Positions 12,545 to 24,035 of a stretch of DNA of 64,000 bases are shown here, piece by piece. Location: the NCBI RefSeq assembly GCF_905475395.1, contig NC_058339.1, forward strand, positions 57,669,172-57,733,171, given 5' to 3'. The translations under genes and the position numbers were made by a program. Under the pieces are notes generated by a model. That model saw only the letters and a list, made by a program, of their open reading frames with translations, was not told the DNA's origin and ran no database searches. Every line of letters starts with the position of its first letter. Within the stretch, counting starts at the first letter, position 1. The stretch is from Chrysoperla carnea. Lineage: Eukaryota; Arthropoda; Insecta; Neuroptera; Chrysopidae.

Positions 12545-12566
12545 TAGTTGTTGTTGTTGTTGTTGT
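12545..12566. repeat. Short (GTT)n microsatellite
   Basis: Six to seven gtt units. Confidence 0.7.
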
Positions 12567-12901
12567 AAGTTTTCATATTATTTGATGGGGTATGATAGAT
12601 ATTTTGAAGACACAATTTAGTTACTTTATCTATTATTAACAACAATGGTTGATATAATTATGAAATTATTTATAAAAAAATCGAAACCTATTGATTGGAA
12701 TCTTAACTACCAATTCTACAAAAATTAACGATAATCGATATATTTTATTAGTTTTCCTCTTAGAATTAGTTCAAGCTGTCTGAATAGAATCCAGCACGCC
12801 ATAAAATATACTTTACTAAGGATCGCATCTTTTGAGAAGTCTTGGCTATATGGTGAAACGAGGACATAAAAATCATAAAACCTTCAAGTGTTTATCCAAT
12901 A

Positions 12902-13322
12902 CAGTGCAACCTCGATATAACGAGTCTGAAGGGAACCAGTAAATATTCGTTATATCAAGTAATTCGTTAAACTGAGGTTTGTTATATTGAGGTTAAGTTG
13001 GTCTAAAATTCGTTATAAAGAGGAAAAAAGTGTCGGAACCTCTCGCGACATGAATTACATACTATGGAGTATACTAACTGTCATATATTGGTGGGACTTT
13101 ATACGTTATATAAAGGTTTTGAATTGACGAATTTCGTTATATAGAGGTATTTAAATTTTTATGTAGTTGAAAATTCGTTATATAGAGGCTGTTCGCAAAA
13201 AATATTCGTAATGTAGAGGTATATTTTATATTGACTCCTATGGACAATTCAAGGGGATTGCGAAAAATTCGTTAAATCGAGGAATTCGTTATATTGAGGT
13301 TCGTTATATTAAGGTTGCACTG
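12902..13322. mobile_element. pogo/Tigger-like MITE (421 bp)
   Basis: Terminal inverted repeats CAGTGCAACCTCGATATAAC and its counterpart at 13300-13322, flanked by TA on both sides (12900-12901, 13323-13324). Several internal copies of ttcgttatatagaggt repeat the terminal motif. It has no coding capacity. The CAGTG...AACCTC start and TA duplication fit pogo-group Tc1/mariner elements. Confidence 0.8.
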
Positions 13323-13660
13323 TATAATGGAAAAACGGTGAAGATTTTTACAATTCTGTAATTTACATAGTGTGTAAATTGTGTAAATTGCCAGTCTTAA
13401 TCTGGGTAAGAGCAGGCGTTGACTCAATAGATGGGTATCATGAAACTATAGATAGCAAAGTATAACAACATTGTGCAAATGAATGAATGCCTTTTTTTAT
13501 ATTCAACTACTTGACTTCTTTCGTGATTTTCCCAATACAAAAATAATGTTATAAGATTCTTTTCTATTATTATTTATAATTAGAAACATTCCAAAGAAGG
13601 GAACTCATCTGAGGAAAGGAAGACAGTATCCCTACTTATACATCAACGCCCAACTTAAAT

Positions 13661-14030
13661 CACTAATGATAGTTGTTTGAAATTTTGAGAGAATATTTAT
13701 TTTATACTGTTGGTGTCATTTAACAAAGATTTTTTCGAAATTTATCCTCTAAAGGGGTTAAATAGGGAGTGTTGATTGAAGGGAAGGGAATTGAAGGCTA
13801 TAGCGCAGATAATTGTTATTTAATTAAATTGTTTAAACAATATTTTTGTAACTTAGGCCGATTACAGGCATTCTATAGGGGAAATAATTGTTTAATCGGT
13901 TGAGTATAGAACTCAAAAATTCACCCCTTTAGAAGATGAATGGAGGAGAAAAATTCTTTCGTACATGACACCTACAGTATACAATCAATAACCTCTCAAA
14001 ACTTCAAACTTCTGTATTCATTGATGCAAA
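13661..14030. repeat. Fold-back repeat FB5
   Basis: Arms about 13661-13771 and 13913-14030 are diverged reverse complements (tttgaaattttgagag, tatactgttggtgtcat, tctaaaggggt). Confidence 0.65.
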
Positions 14031-15579
14031 CTTGAGGTTAAAGCCGACTCTTAACCACTCAATTTGTTAAATTATTTTTTTTTATTTTTATTTTTATTTT
14101 TTTTCACAAAATCATCAACTTGACAAATTATTTGTCTTTAATTATTTGTCTTTACGCCATTGCGATCATAAAAAAACAACAATAATAATTGACATATTTT
14201 GACGTTTTTTATATACAAAATTTAATAAACAAACATAAAAAAATTTACTAAATTGTTCGATATACGCTTAAAGAAAGGCAGACTGTACATTCAACCCTAT
14301 TACACAATTTATAGTGTTTATTAGATGTTTATAACAATACAATTTCAATACCACAAATAAATGCATCCTTGACTGTTGACTGTTGTAATACATAACCGTA
14401 TGAAACTTAAAGCTAACTACTGTTAGATAATGAGCCTATAATGAAGCAAAATTTCAATGATTATTTTTGTCTACATTTTTTAGAGTTGAAAAAGATAAGT
14501 TGGGAAATAAAATTTGAACTTGAAGTGACGGCTAAACGCGGTATTTTTCGTTTTAGCAATTAAAATAGGCCTTTGGCCTACATTTGAAAAGTAAGATAGT
14601 AAATCAGATACATTAGTTTCAATTAAAAAAAAAATTATTATTAAAAAAAAAATGCTATTTACTTTATGTATTTTGCATTAAAAAAAAACAAAATAAATTT
14701 ACTTCTAAAACAGTGTAGAGTGTCATGGCGTCTTTACTGACATCAAACCGTGACATACAATCATTTTAGTATATGCAAGTTTACTAGTTTTTGCAAGTTT
14801 ACATATTTTTGTATTTGCAAGCTTACATCGCCTTTCGTATGGCGTGACGTAGTACCTTCAAGTTACATCTTATTGGCGTTTGCTGTCACGTGACTGGATG
14901 TATAATTTTAACGAATTTATTTAAAAAAAAATGATAATAATCCTTGTCAATCATTAGAAGCTTTTGTCAAACCGATTTATTCTTAGCGGACAAAAGCCTA
15001 TTGTCCAGCGAAGTGGGTGAGTCGCTGCTAGAATAATATACAGTTTAGTTAGTTTATAGTTACTAGTGTGAACGTGAACAGTCATATATATTAGCTATTT
15101 GATATAAACTATTATATATGATTACATGGTTTCTATTCTGTTTCACTATTTATTGTCTTTACTATCGTTGTATTTCATTATAATGTTATTCAATTAAATG
15201 ATCTATCTATATTATCGATAAAATATAAAATAATAGATAGCTATGACTATGAGAAATGTTTTTATTGGCTATTTATTATTGGCTAGATTATTGACTATTA
15301 TTTTATTGGCTAGATATTAAATTATAATTTTATATTTATACTTCTTACTTTTTGTTTTATATTTAAGCTAAAATGTTCGTAAACCCACTATTTTACAGTC
15401 TGTCTGTAATAAAATTTTGAGTAGATCTTAATACTTATTTGCCCGTCTATTCAAAAATGTAGGTATTCGCTATCAAAGTTAGGTTTACTAGACTGAAACC
15501 GACATCTTTAAAATCATAATTTAAAAACTTTTACAGATTTGGTTCAAAAACAACTTAAAATTACTTTAATTCTTGTACC
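14031..15579. other. AT-rich sequence with a possible Helitron end
   Basis: At 15005-15031, ccagcgaagtggg followed by CTAG resembles a decayed Helitron 3' end, but it is followed by A and not T. Nothing else is recognised. Confidence 0.35.
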
Positions 15580-15639
15580 AAAAAAAAAAGGTTTTTATTC
15601 AACTTGTTAAAAAAAATTTTAGGTTTCATCTCTTCACTC

Positions 15640-15970
15640 TTAACCACCGCAACTTTGAAATTTCAAATAGCACCCTGCGATACCTACCATGCCGTGCGAT
15701 ACCTACCGTACCTACTGTACCGTGTGGTACCTCATTTGAAAGGGCATAAAAATCTCCTGAACCAAGAAAAAACAATGAAACCGATCGATTCGTTCATAAG
15801 ATACGACACCACAGAAGATGGAAGGTATGAATTTCATCTTCTAACAAAACGAAAAATTCAAAATGGACTCATCGCATCCGTTTAAGAGCTGCGATTCCAC
15901 AGAGCGACACACAGATATACAGATACGTTAATCTTGTAGCACTACCCTTTTTAGTCGGCGGTTAATAGAA
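15640..15970 (-). repeat. R4 interspersed repeat, copy 1
   Basis: On the minus strand it begins with a gactaaaaagggtagtgctacaag-like start (bases gactaaaaagggtagtgcta), then tctgtgtgtcgctctgtgga and ctcttaaacggatg. This is the common arthropod repeat also seen at 38020 and 39330. A 93-codon frame on the other strand lies inside it and is probably meaningless. Confidence 0.55.
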
Positions 15971-17054
15971 TGAAATATTAAATTGAAATTATTTAAAATT
16001 ACTTTAAATAAATTTAGAGTTATTTGAGATACATTCTACATTCATACAGACGTAGCAACAAAATTGATTCAGGAATGCTCAAAATGGATATTAGAAAGTC
16101 TACATCGAATTTTCTGCGTTTTCATACGTAGAATTTACTTTGAACACGAAAGTGTTTACCGATAACCATTCTCTGTAACAGGGTTCAATATTTGATATTT
16201 ATTACGTGTAATTCGACTATTTAATTAGTTTCCAACGAATTGTTTCTCTATATATTTCTAAATATTATATATTATTTCCCTAGCCTGTTTTCTGTCACAT
16301 CGCATGATCTTCCTTTTTCTTTTATCAAATTCCATCATCTACCCTTCATTTTATACCTTTTCTTGCTGGCTACTAATGACGAAGAATAGACTTCCGGTCT
16401 AAAAAAGTACCGATTAAGAAAAAACAGACTCGAGAAATAGTATTAAGATTTAATTTCATTCAATATGCAACTTGTATATCATATCTGTAATAATATTGCC
16501 TATAAATAAAAAGTAAATTTTTCTATCCTGTTTTTAGCTACGGGTATTGCTTAGCAGAATTCTTCACGGGTTGAGCTTGTATTCTTCCATTTTCACTCGA
16601 GCAAATGATGACCCGTATTTAATTCATTACAATATATGTATATGTATAAAGTGTACTTATCAATAAAATACATAACGAAGAATTTATGTTAAATAAAGCA
16701 TAACTCTCGTAACCTATCGTAACGTATGTGTGAGGTGTTTGAATTCAAAGTGAATTCTGTAATATGTTTCTCTAGTTTCATGATTTACAATTATATATAA
16801 GTTTATTGCATTTATTCAAAGCTCTATTCAAGTGGGTATGCTATTACCAAAATACACAATCCTAATTACGTACGAGTTGTATTGTAATAGCAGTTTGTAC
16901 AACTAGTGTAGCTAGTGAGGTTTTAATAATGAGTTGTACAGAGATACATGATCTGGTTCCTATATTACGTTAAAAAGTGAATGAAAATCATCAATCTACA
17001 AACTGAAGGCGAATAAAATGGTTTTGACGAGAACCGAACCCCCTTTTTTTCTCT
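15971..17054. other. AT-rich sequence, nothing recognised
   Basis: No supported feature. Confidence 0.5.
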
Positions 17055-17356
17055 TAACGCTTATATATCGAAAACAGTGAGTCAAAAAGTGTTTAGAATT
17101 TTTCAAAATAAAAAGTCATCTAGTTTTTTCATCAATTTTTTGACCAGATTTGTATTTTATTTTTTTAACACTTTTATATCGAAAACAGTGAGGTTTCATA
17201 AAAATTGTACAAAAAATACTAAGAATCGTCCAAAATACAATATCTAATTGCTTTCAAATGTAATTTTTGACCGGAACCCAAATATAATCTTTCCACAATA
17301 ACGAGTTTTCGGACGCATTTAATTTTTTCAAATGCTTATATTTCGAAAACGGTGAG
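17055..17356. repeat. Three degenerate direct repeats (R5)
   Basis: The core cttatatatcgaaaacagtg recurs at 17055-17082, 17166-17191 and 17331-17356 (periods 111 and 165 bp), each followed by diverged sequence. Confidence 0.6.
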
Positions 17357-19829
17357 ACAAGATTAAAAATGTCAAGTATGAAAAATTGCTGGGAGTCAAG
17401 TAGAGTTAAATGTTAAATGTAGAGTAAAGAGAATGAGGTATCCGGAAGAAAAGTACTTCTGTTACACCCTATGGATTCAAGTCGAAAAAGCACAAGTTCG
17501 CATGTATATGACTTTGTTAAGTACACTCGGGCAAACATTTTCCACCGACTCCCATATAAGTCTACTGACGAGGAGTCAATTCCTCAGGTAGACTGTTTTT
17601 TCGGTTTTATTTCCTCGATTATAACTCATCTTGTTTCTCTCATTAAATCATAGATCCACGTATGTCACCGATAAAAAATTGACAATATTGACAGATGAAA
17701 AAAAGTGACTATATATGGTTTGTTTATACGAAAAGATACTTATCCGAGGCATCTTTAATGGCAAATACGGTGCGTGTTTTCCTTTTCAAGAGGACAAAAA
17801 TGTCAGTGAAATATTGTAGCAAAAAAAAAAAAAAAATTATTTTACAATACAATTTTCAAGAATTATCTGGACGATTATTGATGTCGATTGAAAACTTTCG
17901 AGAATTAACGGCGATTTATAGCGGGGAATAATTATAATTACGATATATACTAATTATAATGGTGAGGCTAGTGATTAGAAGTTAGGTAAATATTATTATA
18001 TTGGTCAACAATAATTATCTTTTTTTTTACATAAATGAACTGATTTTCAGTTAAAATTAATAAAGATTAGAGAATAAATTCTGATATCAAACAAAAAAAT
18101 ATAAAAATTATAAAATTTATTATGATAGATAAACAAATACCACTCCCACTCATTGTATACTTTCACCGCCTTTCTACCTTCCCATACTCTTCATTTTATT
18201 ATATTTGCATGAAATATTTATTGATAATACATAAATATATTGTCTCCTACACCTATTATACCTATATATAGAGGGTAGCCTAGGAACCTATAGTGTTGTA
18301 TTATAGAGTACCTTTGTGTTTGTGCATGTGTGTACAGAATGTTTCATAACAATTCACATGTCGAAAGGCATTAGAGCAATTGGGTAGATGATTGATACCG
18401 AATTTCCCGTATTCCCATAAAAATTTAAAAGTAGACTGGAGGCTATAAAAGAATTTGAAAGTTATTCGAAGATTGCTACCTGTTTCCTGCAAAACATATT
18501 TTTATATGTAGGTAGTCTTTATTGCGATCTTCAACAATGACGTTACTCATGAAGTATCTTCCTCTTTGTTTAATTAGGAATTTTAAACGTTTATATTTTT
18601 TAAAACAATCTTCTAAAGATTTTTAAAAATCAACTTCACTTTTCTGCCCGTGCAGTGATAATTTTCACGTGAAGTGAAAAACTTCATCATCCTAATTATG
18701 AAGTTATGCAAATGAAGCGATGTGTGGGTTGTATTGTAATATACCGCTTTGTTTGGACCGGAATAGTTTTGAGAGCGTTTTTTTTTAATATACCGCTGAA
18801 ATATGGATCCTAAAAAAAAAAAAAACGATACACTAAACCAAGAGTCGACGGTCTACTAGAATTGCATGTGAGCGGCTAAAAAGGATTGGGGAGCTATTGG
18901 ATCTAACCAGGGATTCAGGATAGTCGATCTCATTTAAGTAGGAAGTGGCTTTAATTTTAACAAATTATTCCACATTAAAATCCATACTAAAATACTATTT
19001 CTTCTCTTTTCGAACCTTTTTTCACTTTTCAGATAGGTAAATTCGGATCCGGAAATTAAAATAGAATTGAATTTCTCTAGTCTAGTCATTTGTACTAAAT
19101 TCTAAAAATAGAAATTATAATATATTATAGAAAACTATTTTGCAGTTACATTAGAACCGTATTTTTACCTCACCCTGTAAATTTGTGTGTATTTGTGTGT
19201 ATAAAATTTCAAACATATATTTACATAAATAGATAAATATTAATTAGATTTATTACATTCATATTAGTTTTGCATATATAATTTTTGATAGTTTTATGTT
19301 TACTGATTTTAAATGTTGATAATACCTGTGTATTATCGACTCCAAAATAGGATTGCCAACTATTTAAGTCAAAAATGACATAAAAATTATCCATGTAGAT
19401 AATAGAAATTGTTCCGCTTTGTCCTTAAAGGTGTGTACCATTGTCTACGCACTTGATTTTTATACCCCTCAATTACGTTGTAGTTTTCCATGTATAATTT
19501 TACTTCGTCCGTTTAACTAATCACACATAAGTGGAATTCAATTTCTGACCCTTTAAGCCGTATGAACTGTTGATCATGACAACTTCGGACCTTAGCCAAT
19601 TAATTTGGAATTCGTTTATTTGCTTCTAAAAGTTGTTTTTCTAGATTTTCATTTATAACACTAAAATGTGTTCTACCTGTATACAGGATGCCTACTGAAG
19701 TTGGCTACAAATGGAAAACTTTTTTATTATAAGATTTACGAAAAAATGTTATTCATTTTAAAAGTCTCTGCTTTCGAAAATTTTAACATTCAGCTATTCA
19801 CTCTTGACATCGAATATACTGAGTATCCA
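17357..19829. other. AT-rich sequence, nothing firmly recognised
   Basis: Two short frames (17471-17653, 17695-17931) show no domain. Around 18300-18480 and 19420-19700 the sequence is less AT-rich and may be old repeat, but no family could be named. Confidence 0.4.
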
Positions 19830-20000
19830 CTAATTGAAAAAGTTCGACAAGTTAATGGTCGTTTAAATTTAGACCATTTAGAACAGATAAGGGAAACAGT
19901 TCAAGAAATCGCTCCCGAGATATGTCGGAATGTATAAAAAAATTTTTGTAAAAGAACAATTACATGTATGGAACACGAATGTGGATACGTAAAAATAGGC
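19830..20000 (+). pseudogene. Mariner-like transposase C-terminal fragment
   Basis: The frame reads NLDHLEQIRETVQEIAPEIC then RNV, a stop, KNFCKRTITCMEHECGYVK. This has the spacing of the C-terminal helix of insect mariner-like transposases (I..I...V....P......NF..R...C....G). The upstream DDE region is not recognisable and a stop codon interrupts the match. It is on the opposite strand to the fragment at 11648, so the two are probably separate insertions. Confidence 0.45.
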
Positions 20001-20404
20001 AAAAATAAACTGAGGATAACTGTTTTGCTTACGTTCGAAAATTATTTATTACCGAGATAAAGAAGGAGGTTTAAAAGGATTTGAAGAAATGATACTTTCA
20101 ATTTAGTTTGCTTAGTCCGTTATATATTAATAATTTAATACATGACATGTTTCGTCAAATATAGAGATTTTCAAAACTGTTGCTAAACATGTTGCTTTGT
20201 TTTTTGTTGTTGTTTTTTTTTTGGTATCCTAATATTCTATTATCAGTTTCTAAAGGAACTATAAATAGATCTGATAAATAGATGAACGGCAACTACCCAG
20301 TGATAGTTACCTAATCGAGTTTATAGTATGTAAACTATCATTAAAACTATTTACGTAAAACTAAATCTTAAATCTAGAACACTTTGTCTATTTAGTCTAT
20401 TTAC

Positions 20405-20900
20405 TCACTTTTCACTATTGTCTACAAGATTGATTACTTCGACATTGGGAAGCTTTTCAAGGCGAATCAAGCAACTTTCACTGAACCGCGTAATTTCTTC
20501 ACACACTGTGGGAACTTCAAGACTACGGTGAATGTCGTCATTACGCACGTACCAGAGAGATTCACTAATTGTTCGTAACACTTTTGACTGAAACCGTTGA
20601 ATAATTTCGATGTTACTGTTGCTCGCAGTTCTCCATACTTGAATCCCATAAGTTCACACAGGTTTTAAAATTGTTTTTACACTAGCACTTTATTGTCTCA
20701 TGATAACTTAGATTTATGGCCTAACAGCCAGTAAAGTTTCGAAAATTTTAAATTTAATTGTTTTCTCTTAGACCAGATGTGTTGGCGCCAAGTTAGCCTT
20801 CTGTCTAAGTGAATTCCCAGGTATTTCACTTCGTTTCCCAAGTTGCTTTGTTAAATAAACATTTTTGTCCCAATATTGCAATAGTAAATTATTTTAGGAC
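20405..20900 (-). pseudogene. jockey-like LINE reverse transcriptase, C-terminal fragment
   Basis: On the minus strand: NEVKYLGIHLDRRLTWRQHI, then KFSKLYWLLGHKSKLS, a stop, and after a frameshift the TYGIQVWRTASNSNIEIIQR block and WYVRNDDIHRSLEVPTV, ending at a TGA at 20405-20407. This is the typical end of the reverse transcriptase domain of jockey-clade LINEs in insects. At least two stop codons and one single-base deletion break it. The catalytic FADD region would lie further upstream and was not recognised. It is dead. Confidence 0.8.
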
Positions 20901-22294
20901 ATATTTTGGTATGAACTTAATTTTGAGCTAGAAAGCATGCCTTTAAATAGTGCCGTGCAGTTTCGAATCACCCTCTTGGAGTATAAAACAATGAAAAATA
21001 TCCGTGTAACAAGAGAAGGATCAACATATTTGACAGTGATTACATAACATAACATTACATATTATTTCGCAGTCTACATTTAAAATAATCATTATTACAA
21101 ATGATATACATTCCTTAGGCTAGATTTATTTTTAGGAACAAAAGCTACTGAATATATTTTTGTAGGTCTGAGGTACGGTGGTGTGCCTCTCGTTCAATCA
21201 AGCTGGAAAATGTTTTTATTTTTATATATTTTTTTAAAAATAAATTTTAATCTTGTATTTAGCCCAAACTCCATGGAATATAAACTATAATATAAAGTGT
21301 ATAAAATAAACAAAGTATGAGATATTATGTAAATGTATGATATTACACCCTTCGTTATATAAGACCAATTCTATTGTATGTATACAGGTTGTGAAACAAC
21401 ATGTGATTTTTCACATAGTGAAAACTCTTTCAATCAAGCTTTTTACATTTTAAAGCTAGAGATTCCTATGGTATACAAACCACAATATTCGTTATTTTAT
21501 TCTGTTAATATAAAGATCAATGAATAACAAACGGAAAAATCATCTCACACAAGAACGGTCACGGAAGTTATCCAAGAGTCAGAGAATTGAAAATAATTTA
21601 TTTTTGATTGTCAAATTGTTATTCAATTCAATGCAATGGTCTCCTTATTAAAATGACAAAAACAAATAATTGCAAGCTTTCCTTACCCTTGAAGGAGGTT
21701 ACTCACTAGAAAATTTTGAAAAAGGAAACAAATTGTTTATTAAAGCATAAATTAAGTACACACGACTATCTAGAAGTGTATTTATCAATGACTTTATTCA
21801 CCGACAGCCATCAGAAATTATATTTATTTATACTTATATATATTTTTTGAATAAATCAATTACCACAAAATGTTAACCAAATTTTTCAATTTGATAATGC
21901 AACGAAAGTGTACGTAATTAATTTGAAAGTGTTTCAAACATTCTCAGGAATATTTCACCATTTAATGAATTTACATAGGCCTAGCCGATTTGTTTCATAT
22001 ACTGTTTCATAGGTATTTTTGCAGTCTAAATATCAACGGAAATGCGAGGATTGTTTGATTGTTAAACCACAAATAAAGTATTTTTACCAGCCCCTTCCAG
22101 CAGATACCAGCATCGCAAGTGATCACAATGTAAATTTTATGGATAAATTACACCTCTATCCTGACTTGGGACAGAAAGTGTGCTTTGTTAAATGATTAAT
22201 ACATACTTGGAATTTCGTAAGTGGCTTTCTTTAGGCGAGTCTAGCAAACTTCTCTTTACGACTTTTTTCGAATATGCTGCATGCGGAAGGAATG
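20901..22294. other. AT-rich sequence, nothing recognised
   Basis: No supported feature. It could include the unrecognisable upstream part of the decayed LINE. Confidence 0.45.
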
Positions 22295-22558
22295 TGCTGC
22301 ATGTGGCATGGAATTTGTCAGACACTATAGCCACTTGATAATATCATTATAAGTATAAAAAAATTATATAATTATTAAACAACTCAGCAAAAGTGAACCA
22401 TGTATGTATTCAAAAACAAAAATATTTCAGTAAGGCATGTTCGAGGTGGTAGACAAGCTCATCAATGCAGTATTTTTGTCGGATAAAATTTTATTATTTA
22501 ATAATTATTAATGTTATCAAGTGGTCATAGTATCCGAAAAATTCCTTGCTGCTTTTTT
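22295..22558. repeat. Fold-back repeat FB6
   Basis: Arms 22295-22385 and 22480-22558 are diverged reverse complements (ggaattt, actatagccacttgataa, ataattattaa). Confidence 0.65.
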
Positions 22559-22867
22559 TCAGGCATATAGGCTAAATATGATGTTACCATGATCATTTGA
22601 AAACGCAGCCCTTTCGAAAGAAGTCATAGAGAGAGAAGCTAAGTGAACTCGTCAATTGGATGCCATTCACTAAGTTCCAAATATGTATTTGTCATTTAAC
22701 AAAGTTTTAAGTTACTAGTCTTAATTTGATCAATGAGAAATAAATGATTTTGAAATAAAGTTCGAAACTTAAAACCCGACTACGAAAAAACCATGCTCCA
22801 TAAAGTATGAACAAGAAAATGTTCTCATCTGAAATTGTAATGATAACCTACATTGTAATTACCGTTG
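22559..22867. other. Host sequence left of the palindromic element
   Basis: At 22798-22835, agtatgaacaagaaaatgtt and ctcatct resemble, in inverted orientation, 37104-37140 on the other side of the insertion. Nothing else is recognised. Confidence 0.4.
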
Positions 22868-22873
22868 GAGGAC
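22868..22873. other. Target site duplication, left copy
   Basis: The bases gaggac directly precede the left tip of the palindromic element and recur directly after its right tip. Six bases is the usual Polinton/Maverick target duplication. The right copy is 37080-37085. Confidence 0.85.
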
Positions 22874-23217
22874 AGTAGATAAGCTATACCAGTCCGGGCC
22901 CACTTTTGCTCATTTTTACATGTTATTTCTTATGGGAAATTCTAAGGTCCATTTTGCACTTTTTTGTTCCTTTTTATGTAATGCTGGTTGCCTAACCTTA
23001 ACGCATACTTATTATTTATGTATGTATATTGTATTCAATTACAACCCATCTGAACCACACTTGTTAACACACTTACATCATACTCTTTACTTACCATTAT
23101 TTGTAATTTAGCATACGTAGCGTACGTTGGTATAATTGTCAACATAACTTCTTCATGTATTAACAGCGAATATTAATAATATTATATGGATTGCTTAAAA
23201 AAATTTTACTTACTACT

Positions 23218-23290
23218 ATAAGATTTGAACGCGGGCCCTCATGAGCTGAAGTCTACTATGCTAACCACTCAACCACAAGACCTTGTTACA
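23218..23290 (-). ncRNA. tRNA-like block with pol III A and B boxes (left)
   Basis: Mirror of 36663-36735, with the A box at 23265-23275 and B box at 23221-23232, both on the minus strand. Confidence 0.45.
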
Positions 23291-23412
23291 ACATAGACAA
23301 AAAAAGTTAATAACTTAAAAACGTTTTTACAAAAATAATTTAAAATATTATATTCATGAAGGTCAAATATTATTTAAAGTGTTTTGTAAAAAGAAACTCA
23401 ATTACATTATTT

Positions 23413-23642
23413 AGATTTTTATTTTATTAGTAAACAATATTGATATACAGTATAATAATATTAATATATACTAAATTATAAATAGATAGCTAATTTACAA
23501 GGTAATAATAATTCAATGGTTAATTATGCATTTTTTAATTTATTGGTAGATTTTTATTTTATTGGTAAACAATTGATATACAATACAATAATATTAATAC
23601 TAAATTATAAATAGATAATTAATTTATAAGATAACAATTCTA
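23413..23642. repeat. Diverged direct duplication in the 3' region of left PolB, with poly(A) signals
   Basis: Mirror of 36311-36540, with AATAAA on the minus strand at 23558-23563 and 23423-23428. Confidence 0.55.
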
Positions 23643-24035
23643 TTGCTAAAAGAAAACTCTAATTAATTTGTTTAATTATATGTAAATAATTTAATATATA
23701 AGTTTCTGCAAGTCCTATGACAAATTTTAAAACATACGATTTTTTTTTTATAAATGAGCATATATTCAATTTGTTTTAGAGGTTATAAAAATTAATTTTA
23801 CGTTACACACACACACAATCACACCTCAATGAGATGACATTTTAAAAATCAACAAAAAAAACATTTTAACATAATATTAAATAGGTAATAATTAATTAAT
23901 TAATTAAAGTTTACACTGATTTTTTAACAATATTGAGATTATTGAGATAACTTATGAATTCAAGAATTTCACTATAAATGATATTAGCATCGATCTCTTC
24001 AATGAATAAGTGATATTGTCATGCTTACGAATTAA

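Noticed and set aside
15604..15885. 93-codon frame
   Set aside because: Lies inside an R4 repeat copy on the opposite strand and has no recognisable features.
18301..18492. 63-codon minus-strand frame with HVNCYETFCTHMHKH
   Set aside because: Looks like translated interspersed repeat; no family could be named with confidence.
22920..23111. 63-codon frame near the left tip (mirror 36842-37033)
   Set aside because: No domain, AT-driven composition, and overlaps the terminal inverted repeat.
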